Positions 1 to 4,603 of a stretch of DNA of 10,502 nt are shown here, in pieces (position 1 is the stretch's first letter; each line of letters opens with the position of its first letter). The stretch spans positions 1 through 10,502 of the forward strand of contig DFHU01000017.1 in the NCBI GenBank assembly GCA_002373045.1. Reading direction: 5' to 3'. The notes under the pieces are model-generated. The model made no database searches, was not told where the DNA came from, and worked only from the letters and a program-made list of their open reading frames with translations. This DNA comes from Pseudoselenomonas ruminantium (GTDB lineage: Bacteria; Bacillota; Negativicutes; Selenomonadales; Selenomonadaceae). Made by a program: the position numbers and the translations under genes.

Positions 1-1044
1 GGCTCGCAGCAGGGCACGAGCAATCTGACGGTGAAACTCAGGAATCACGATGTTGATTCTTATGTGGTCTATGCCGAAAACTACGGCAGCCGTTCTGCCG
101 GTCGTTATCGTTATGGCGTGCAGGCCGAATGGCGCAATCTGGAAGGCTCCGGCAGCCGTCTGAGCGCAGGCGGTCTTATCTCCAACGCCAACCAGCATGG
201 CTATAACATCGGCTTTGAAACGCCGGTTGGACATAGCGCGACAACCGTGGGCATTGGCTACAGCTATTCAAACTACGAATTGGGCAATCTATTCAGACAG
301 CTGGGCGTAAAAGGCTTTTCCCATACGGTCAGCCTGTATGGGAAAACGCCGCTTATGAACCGGGGCAGCAACGGGCTTAACGTGGTCTATGCCTACAACT
401 ATCGCAAGCTGAATGATGAATTTAACGGCGTGAACTTCGGTGACCGTCATTCCCACAGCTTCAGTTTGGGGTTAAACGGACGGAATCGCACCGCCGTAAA
501 TGCCTTGCAGTACAATGTAACTCTGCATACGGGCACATTGGGAACGGATTCGGACACGGCGGAAACATCGGCACAGGCAGGCGGCACCAAAGGACGTTTC
601 ACGAAGGGGACAATGGATGCCACGGCAGTGCAGAAACTGGGCGGTCCCTTTGATGTTCTGCTGAAACTTTCGGGGCAGAAAGCGGCCAGCAACTTAGACA
701 GCAGTGAGCACATTTATCTGGGCGGCGCTCGTGGCGTAAGGGCGTATCCGCAGGGCGAAGCCTCCGGCGATGAAGGGATTCTGGGGACGCTCGAACTGCG
801 CTATCATACGAAGCTGCGGGGGCTGGTGCTTTCGACCTATTTCGATGCCGGTTCGGTCAAGACGCAGAAATCTGCAGCGGGCAGCACCACGCTGAAAGGC
901 TGGGGCATAGGGCTGACTTACAGCAAGCCTAATGACTGGTTTGCACGGTTTGACTATGCAAGACGCATAGGATTTGCGGAAAGACTCTCCCAAGATGCCA
1001 ACAGTAAACAGCGTATGTGGTTTATTGCGGGCAAAATGTTCTAA
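1..1044 (+). CDS. TpsB/ShlB-FhaC-type outer-membrane transporter, 3' part
   Basis: This is the C-terminal beta-barrel part of a two-partner-secretion transporter, the outer-membrane pore that exports a large TpsA exoprotein. The frame is open from base 1, so the GTG at 31 is an internal Val and not a start; the POTRA domains and N-terminus lie outside the window. The 347 visible residues show alternating aromatic/polar strands rich in Gly, Tyr and Asn. The loop at nt 721-774 carries GVRAYPQGE, the counterpart of the VRGY/F motif that plugs the barrel in FhaC. A strand at nt 835-855 carries the YFDAG motif typical of the family. The protein ends in Phe, as outer-membrane barrels usually do. 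Its cargo protein is not in the window. Family assignment is firm. That it is TpsB rather than another Omp85-superfamily barrel rests on these two motifs and the barrel pattern. Confidence 0.85.
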   Translation, partial: GSQQGTSNLTVKLRNHDVDSYVVYAENYGSRSAGRYRYGVQAEWRNLEGSGSRLSAGGLISNANQHGYNIGFETPVGHSATTVGIGYSYSNYELGNLFRQLGVKGFSHTVSLYGKTPLMNRGSNGLNVVYAYNYRKLNDEFNGVNFGDRHSHSFSLGLNGRNRTAVNALQYNVTLHTGTLGTDSDTAETSAQAGGTKGRFTKGTMDATAVQKLGGPFDVLLKLSGQKAASNLDSSEHIYLGGARGVRAYPQGEASGDEGILGTLELRYHTKLRGLVLSTYFDAGSVKTQKSAAGSTTLKGWGIGLTYSKPNDWFARFDYARRIGFAERLSQDANSKQRMWFIAGKMF

Positions 1045-1066
1045 AACGACATCGATATGTTAAGAC

Positions 1067-1148
1067 GCCCGCGTGGCTGGTAATATTTTTCCTTCGCCAT
1101 AGACAAGCTTGTCAAAAGCTACGGAAAAACATCACCAGCCACGCGGGC
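1067..1148. repeat. hairpin repeat unit A (type I)
   Basis: Arms 1067-1092 and 1123-1148 pair over 26 bp with two A-C mismatches; the outer 15 bp (1067-1081 with 1134-1148) are perfect. The 30-base loop holds a perfect 12-bp palindrome, GACAAGCTTGTC, at 1102-1113. It is followed by TTATTG rather than a proper U tract, so terminator activity is possible but not assured. Confidence 0.85.
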
Positions 1149-1181
1149 TTATTGCGTACAGTACATAGTGGTGCTAAAGGC

Positions 1182-1264
1182 GCCCAGAGGGGGCTGGTAA
1201 TATTTTCCTTCGTCATAGACAGGCTTGTCAAAAGCTGCGGAAAACATCACCAGCCCCGCCGGGC
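1182..1264. repeat. hairpin repeat unit B (type I)
   Basis: Arms 1182-1208 and 1239-1264 pair with a one-base bulge and a few mismatches in the G/C-rich outer part. The core at 1218-1229 is GACAGGCTTGTC, one base from the perfect palindrome of unit A. The inner sequences (ttcctt.. before the core and gtcaaaagct after it) match units A and D almost base for base, while the outer arms differ. Confidence 0.8.
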
Positions 1265-1299
1265 TTATTGCGTGCATTACATAGCGGTGATGAAACTAA

Positions 1300-1382
1300 G
1301 GAGGGAAGGGGAGGCAATTGCTTTCGGCAGCGTTTGACAAGCCTGTCTAAGCAGACGAAAGTGATTGCCTCCCCTTCCCTCC
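1300..1382. repeat. hairpin repeat unit C (type II, polypurine arms, inverted core)
   Basis: Arms 1300-1326 and 1356-1382 pair over 27 bp with two mismatches, and the outer 19 bp are perfect. The left arm is almost all purine and the right arm its pyrimidine complement, unlike type I arms. The core GACAAGCCTGTC at 1336-1347 is the reverse complement of the type I core in units B and D, and the flanking TTT before it matches the AAA after the type I core. The unit is therefore related to type I but lies in the opposite orientation. Confidence 0.85.
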
Positions 1383-1417
1383 GTTCTTGCGCCTCGAAAT
1401 AAGTAGAATAATGCAAT

Positions 1418-1446
1418 TTGACAAAAATCGGTTAAAAGCGTAAAGT
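1418..1446 (+). promoter_or_regulatory. putative sigma-70-type promoter for the 1500-1850 gene
   Basis: A consensus -35 TTGACA (1418-1423) is followed after exactly 17 bases by TAAAGT (1441-1446), which matches four of six -10 positions. It lies just beyond the repeat array and about 55 bases before the start codon. Confidence 0.5.
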
Positions 1447-1499
1447 ATTGTCTAGATATTCTTAGAGAAAGATTAAATTTTATGAGAGGGAGATGGACG

Positions 1500-1850
1500 G
1501 TGAGTCAGCAGGGGAGCCTGGAAAAAGGGATAGTGACATTCTGTATTGTGGCGGTGTTGTTATTGACATTGACCTGTTTGGCAGGACTTTTTGTAGAGGA
1601 TACAGCGGGGGAGAAAAATCCGGTTGTATCGATGGTTACGGCAGCAGGTGTCAAGGAACAGCCGCAGATTGTTGGTGGTTATATTCCAGAACGTCATCAG
1701 GGGCCGCCACCTCCCAGGCAGGAGTCGTTCTTTCTTAGCTGGGATTTTATCAATGGACTGTTTGCGATAATCCTGGTGGTGGAGTTCGTTATTTTTCCCA
1801 TTTTGTTTTGGTTATGGTTTGGCAAGGATAAACGTACAGAAAGCAAATAG
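1500..1850 (+). CDS. small two-helix membrane protein, function unknown
   Basis: I do not recognise this family. From the GTG at 1500 the product has 116 residues: a short polar N-terminus (SQQGSLEKG), a hydrophobic helix at about 10-31, a roughly 50-residue loop with acidic residues and a PPPP stretch at 69-72, a second helix at about 83-107 and a basic tail (GKDKR). The expected topology is both ends in the cytoplasm with the loop outside the inner membrane. The GTG start is preferred over an ATG at 1482 because AGGGAG sits seven bases before the GTG, while the ATG has no good ribosome site. The ATG would add six residues. The gene stands alone, with its own promoter and terminator, and no neighbour suggests a role. 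Strong hydrophobic patterning and clean signals on both sides make it a likely real gene. Confidence 0.7.
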   Translation: MSQQGSLEKGIVTFCIVAVLLLTLTCLAGLFVEDTAGEKNPVVSMVTAAGVKEQPQIVGGYIPERHQGPPPPRQESFFLSWDFINGLFAIILVVEFVIFPILFWLWFGKDKRTESK

Positions 1851-1889
1851 AGCATTGCCTCGTGAGTGAAGCAATGCTCTATTTTTATT
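1848..1889. terminator. bidirectional intrinsic terminator between convergent genes
   Basis: An 11-bp perfect stem pairs 1848-1858 with 1871-1881, with a 12-base loop. On the + strand it is followed by TTTTTATT, a good U tract. On the minus strand the run after the stem is TTTGCTTTC, which is weaker. The left arm begins at the TAG stop of the + gene, and the T tract overlaps the TAA stop (1887-1885) of the minus-strand gene, so one hairpin serves both. Confidence 0.85.
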
Positions 1890-3732
1890 CGGGTATATTT
1901 TCTTCCGGAGCGCCGTCGACGTCTTCGGTGAGTTTATGCTGTCCAAGCATGGTCGTCAGCGTCTCACGGTTGAAACTGTAGGTAAAGCTGGCAAAGTCCT
2001 GTTCGGGATTGTAGCGGCTGGAGGGGGCGTTTAAGAGCCCGCAGATGGTATCGTAAAGCATATCATTGGTAAAGTAACGATGCTGATGCTCATAGAGTGC
2101 TGCAGTATGGCGGGGCATGGCCTCCTGATACTGCGGGGAAATGTAGACCCAGAAGGGAATCCGCACCATGTCGAAGCTGAATACATCGGGATTATGGGAG
2201 ATTTCTAAGTTTTCCCCGTGGTCGGAGAAATAAACCATGGCCTGCAGATTGAGATGCTTTTGCGCGTAATCAAAAATCTGGCTGACGACATAATCCGTGT
2301 AGAGAATGCTGTTGGCATAAGAGGGCGTGGAAGTTGCCCGCGAATCTTCTTCCAAAGTCTGGAACTTGTCGAAGGAGGCAGGATAGCGGTTGTTGTAATA
2401 GATATGACTGCCCATGATATGCAGGACGATGAAATTATTTTTCGACGGGTCAAGCTGGTGCAAATACGGCAGCAAAGCCTCGTCATATTTATCGGTGAAG
2501 GTATAGGAATCGTCCGTCCAGGTGGCGTGGTCTGCGGTTTTGGCGACCAAAGTGATGGCACTGTCGTACTGGCCGTAACGTCCCTGATTGCTGAACCACC
2601 AGGTTTCATAACCGGCTTTTTTGGCCACGTCGATAATGGAGGCCGATTCGAAGAATTCCTTGCCGTTGTACTGACTCTGCTCCGTAAGTGCCCGCTGCAA
2701 AACGGGAACGGTCTGCGACCATGAGGAATAAGCGTTGGTATAGCGGATAAAGCCGGGGGCATTGCTGCTCAACTTTTCACTGAGCCAAGGGGTATTTTCA
2801 AAGGGAAATTCCGGTGTGTAGGCTTTCATGTAGTTGCGGGAAGCCGATTCGCCGATGATGAGGATAACGGTACCGGGCGCTTTGGCCGCCAGCGTATTTT
2901 CCGCATCGATAATCAGGCTGTTAAAACGCTCGTCATGTCCTGTGCTGTATTCCTGTGTCTGAGTCACATAGGTGGTTACATCTTCCCAAAGCTCGGCAAA
3001 GGAGGTCTGGGGCAGGTAGAAACTGTGCGCCCAAAGGGCAAGAAAGGTCAGCAGTCCCAGTGTGCTAAGGCGCAGGGCACTGGCTTCATAATCCTCTGTA
3101 AGACGGGCAAAGTGCAGATGTGCCCGGTAGGCAAGGTAAATAAAGAGCGCAAAGCCCGCGATGATGAGCAGCGTGGGAAAAAGACCCAGATTGGACTGGA
3201 TAAAGTCAATGCTCTCATTGTAGTTGGTCAGATACAGGGCCATCAGCGAAGCCGGCGTCAAACAGTGCCAGAACAGGCAGTAGTAAACCCACTGGATAAA
3301 GGGAATCGCAAGGCCGGCAAAGTTCAAAAGCGCCATGAAGAATGAACTGATTTTTACATGGCCAAGCCGGGAAAGAACACTCTCAATGCTCATCATGAGC
3401 ACAAAAGCGGCGGTTCCTATGACAAAGTCGAAACAGATTTTTGACTGGTACCAGCCCGTGTTGTAGGTCCAGGCGTAGAGCAGCGGGAACGTCATACTCC
3501 AGCCCAAACTCGTCAACAGGTTCGGCAGAGCTGCCCGGCTGAAGATGGATACCCGCGTGGCGTACTGCATCAGGATTAAAGCGGCAATAACGGGCACGAG
3601 AATGGGCATAAAGTATTTTGCCCCCATATCCTGTCCGATATCGATGTAAAAGGCGATAAGACAGCAGAAATAGCTGGCCGCAGCGGCAAGGCGGCGGATA
3701 AAGGCATCCTGCTGATTGCTGGTTATGGTCAT
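1885..3732 (-). CDS. membrane phosphoethanolamine transferase (sulfatase superfamily)
   Basis: This 615-residue inner-membrane enzyme probably moves phosphoethanolamine from phosphatidylethanolamine onto a lipid A, LPS-core or glycan acceptor at the periplasmic face. About six to seven hydrophobic segments fill residues 16-240, followed by the catalytic sulfatase-fold domain. Its metal and active-site motifs are visible: IGESASR with Glu295; SSWSQT ending at Thr341, the likely nucleophile region; HIMGSH (438-443); YANSILYTD (472-480); and FSDHGE with Asp504-His505. Spacing resembles the EptA/CptA families; the SSWSQT segment looks more like CptA than the CGT motif of EptA, so the acceptor is uncertain. 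The start at 3732 is chosen because GGAAG lies seven bases upstream; an ATG two codons earlier (3738) has only one base of spacing. The gene is transcribed away from the OhrR-like gene. Confidence 0.88.
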   Translation of the reverse strand: MTITSNQQDAFIRRLAAAASYFCCLIAFYIDIGQDMGAKYFMPILVPVIAALILMQYATRVSIFSRAALPNLLTSLGWSMTFPLLYAWTYNTGWYQSKICFDFVIGTAAFVLMMSIESVLSRLGHVKISSFFMALLNFAGLAIPFIQWVYYCLFWHCLTPASLMALYLTNYNESIDFIQSNLGLFPTLLIIAGFALFIYLAYRAHLHFARLTEDYEASALRLSTLGLLTFLALWAHSFYLPQTSFAELWEDVTTYVTQTQEYSTGHDERFNSLIIDAENTLAAKAPGTVILIIGESASRNYMKAYTPEFPFENTPWLSEKLSSNAPGFIRYTNAYSSWSQTVPVLQRALTEQSQYNGKEFFESASIIDVAKKAGYETWWFSNQGRYGQYDSAITLVAKTADHATWTDDSYTFTDKYDEALLPYLHQLDPSKNNFIVLHIMGSHIYYNNRYPASFDKFQTLEEDSRATSTPSYANSILYTDYVVSQIFDYAQKHLNLQAMVYFSDHGENLEISHNPDVFSFDMVRIPFWVYISPQYQEAMPRHTAALYEHQHRYFTNDMLYDTICGLLNAPSSRYNPEQDFASFTYSFNRETLTTMLGQHKLTEDVDGAPEENIPE

Positions 3733-3771
3733 AAACATTCTTCCTTTATATATAATGAAAATCCACCGACA

Positions 3772-3800
3772 ATTTTACACGAATTTAGCGGCATAGTCAA
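3772..3800 (-). promoter_or_regulatory. putative promoter of the phosphoethanolamine transferase gene
   Basis: Read on the minus strand, TTGACT (3800-3795) and TAAAAT (3777-3772) are separated by 17 bases. Each box is one base from consensus. The start codon follows about 40 bases later. Confidence 0.65.
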
Positions 3801-3813
3801 TTTATAGAAAAAA

Positions 3814-3825
3814 GGACACATGTCC
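3814..3825. promoter_or_regulatory. GGACA-CA-TGTCC inverted repeat, candidate operator
   Basis: A 5-bp perfect inverted repeat with a 2-base centre, flanked by A runs on both sides (AAAAAA before, GAAAAAA after). It lies 14 bases upstream of the -35 box of the minus-strand gene, in the region shared with the divergent OhrR-like regulator. It does not resemble the Bacillus OhrR operator, so its binding protein is unknown. Confidence 0.35.
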
Positions 3826-3887
3826 GAAAAAAGTATGATTTTCAGAAAAAAATCATTAAATTTCTGTATTACTAAATAGTTTTGTGC

Positions 3888-3916
3888 TTGACTTTTTGAC
3901 AAGAATGTACTAATAT
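3888..3916 (+). promoter_or_regulatory. putative promoter of the OhrR-like gene
   Basis: TTGACT (3888-3893) and TAATAT (3911-3916) are separated by 17 bases. The -10 overlaps a TAATATTA palindrome (3911-3918), a natural place for autorepression, although no full OhrR box is recognisable. A second TTGACA at 3896-3901 has no -10 at good spacing. Confidence 0.6.
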
Positions 3917-3951
3917 TATAGCTGTAAAAATTTAGAAATGAGGGAGTTCTT

Positions 3952-4416
3952 ATGGACAAAAAAGATTCATTGCGTTTGGAGAATCAGCTTTGTTTCCCCT
4001 TGTATGCCTGCGCCCGGGAAGTCGTTAAGGCATACCGTCCTCACCTCGATGTGTTAGGTCTTACCTACACCCAGTACATTACCATGATGGTCCTTTGGGA
4101 AGAGGGCAAAGTCAGTGTACGGGATTTGGGGAGAAAACTGCATCTGGATTCGGGGACACTCACACCGCTTCTGAAAAAGCTGGAAAGCAAGGGATATCTG
4201 AAGCGGGAGCGCTCTACGGTGGATGAACGCGTGGTTATTGCCTGTATTACGGAGGAAGGCCGTAAGCTGAAGCGGGCAGCCGCCAAGGTTCCACAGGCCA
4301 TGTCCAAGGAAATCACGGATTTCCCCATGGAAGATGCGCAGGAACTTTACCGCCTGCTCTACAAGTTGATTGGGCTTTTGGAAGTCTGCAACAGTCAGCA
4401 GGATGCAAAAAATTAA
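3952..4416 (+). CDS. ohrR: OhrR-like MarR-family peroxide-sensing repressor
   Basis: The 154-residue product is a winged-helix dimeric repressor of the OhrR branch of MarR, which is inactivated when an N-terminal cysteine is oxidised by organic peroxides. The diagnostic LENQLCF places the sensor Cys at 14, and the tyrosines that hydrogen-bond it in Bacillus OhrR correspond to Tyr28 (AYRP) and Tyr39 (LTYTQY). The recognition helix region is LDSGTLTPLLKKLE (65-78), and the wing carries DERVV (91-95). Three other cysteines (20, 98 and 146) leave open a two-cysteine disulfide mechanism. ATG 3952 has AGGGAG five bases upstream. The usual partner gene, the peroxidase ohr, is not adjacent: the neighbours are a divergent phosphoethanolamine transferase and nrdD, so its targets cannot be read from context. 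Family is firm and the symbol is by homology. Confidence 0.85.
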   Translation: MDKKDSLRLENQLCFPLYACAREVVKAYRPHLDVLGLTYTQYITMMVLWEEGKVSVRDLGRKLHLDSGTLTPLLKKLESKGYLKRERSTVDERVVIACITEEGRKLKRAAAKVPQAMSKEITDFPMEDAQELYRLLYKLIGLLEVCNSQQDAKN

Positions 4417-4429
4417 AATGTCTGTATAG

Positions 4430-4459
4430 CGGCAGAATCACTGGATTCTGCCGTTTTTT
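4430..4459 (+). terminator. intrinsic terminator after the OhrR-like gene
   Basis: A perfect 10-bp stem, CGGCAGAATC with GATTCTGCCG, a four-base loop and six T residues, 13 bases after the stop codon. It makes the regulator monocistronic and separates it from nrdD. Confidence 0.93.
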
Positions 4460-4493
4460 GTGCAAGAATATCGTTTGTCACCGATTTTTGTCG

Positions 4494-4522
4494 TTGCGTA
4501 AAGGTTCGTTATTTGCTACAAT
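4494..4522 (+). promoter_or_regulatory. putative nrdD promoter
   Basis: TTGCGT (4494-4499) and TACAAT (4517-4522) are 17 bases apart. They lie between two halves of an inverted repeat, TTGTCGT (4488-4494) and ACGACAA (4533-4539). The predicted leader is about 75 bases. Confidence 0.55.
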
Positions 4523-4531
4523 ATATACCGT
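4516..4531 (+). promoter_or_regulatory. possible NrdR box over the -10
   Basis: Compared by eye with the known NrdR consensus (acaCwAtATaTwgtgt), this 16-base stretch agrees at 12 positions, including the central CAATATATA. It overlaps the -10, where a repressor of ribonucleotide reductase genes would act. NrdR boxes normally occur as pairs about 31-32 bases centre to centre, and I find no good second box. AT-rich -10 sequence may explain the match. Confidence 0.35.
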
Positions 4532-4556
4532 TACGACAATAAATAACCACAAGATG

Positions 4557-4603
4557 TAGAGGGGGCGTGAGGGATTACCGCAAGATAGCGGTATCCATAG
4601 AAT
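4557..4603 (+). promoter_or_regulatory. nrdD leader with hairpin between Shine-Dalgarno and start codon
   Basis: The only strong ribosome-binding sequence, AGAGGGGG (ending at 4565), is 38 bases before the ATG at 4604, too far to work linearly. Between them a hairpin pairs 4572-4581 with 4588-4596 (nine pairs, one bulged T, loop AAGATA). Folding it would bring the Shine-Dalgarno to about 13 bases from the AUG. An in-frame TAG at 4598-4600 excludes any upstream start for nrdD. Confidence 0.5.

Larger units (their letters stand above)
1049..1383. repeat. hairpin repeat array, locus 1 (units A, B, C)
   Basis: The whole gap between the transporter and the next gene's promoter is filled by three large hairpin repeats in tandem. 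The left edge, acatcgat then tgttaagacgcccg, reappears with few changes at 6888, so the element begins at about 1049, five bases after the upstream stop codon. Units A and B are separated by a linker beginning ttattgcgt, and a closely similar linker follows B. No protein is supported here: the small ORFs that cross it on both strands are translations of the repeat. Confidence 0.85.

Noticed and set aside
1049..1383. Possible CRISPR array
   Set aside because: There are only three units, of about 80 bases each. The repeated part is a long hairpin with variable arms, and there are no short repeats with unique spacers and no cas genes.
1017..1416. Small ORFs on both strands over the first repeat array (106 and 62 codons)
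   Set aside because: They are translations of the hairpin repeats. The same peptide pieces recur at locus 2 on the same repeat sequence, and no ribosome site or codon pattern supports them.
2205..3345. Long ORFs opposite or out of frame within the transferase gene, and similar ones inside nrdD, dprA and topA
   Set aside because: They lack recognisable domains and ribosome sites and are explained by the base composition of the real genes on the other frames.
3835..3856. ATGATTTT/AAAATCAT inverted repeat
   Set aside because: It lies in a very AT-rich stretch where such repeats arise often. It has no clear position relative to either promoter and no known binding family.
4557..4603. Riboswitch upstream of nrdD
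   Set aside because: The leader is about 75 bases with one simple hairpin. No conserved aptamer elements, for example of the cobalamin type, can be recognised.
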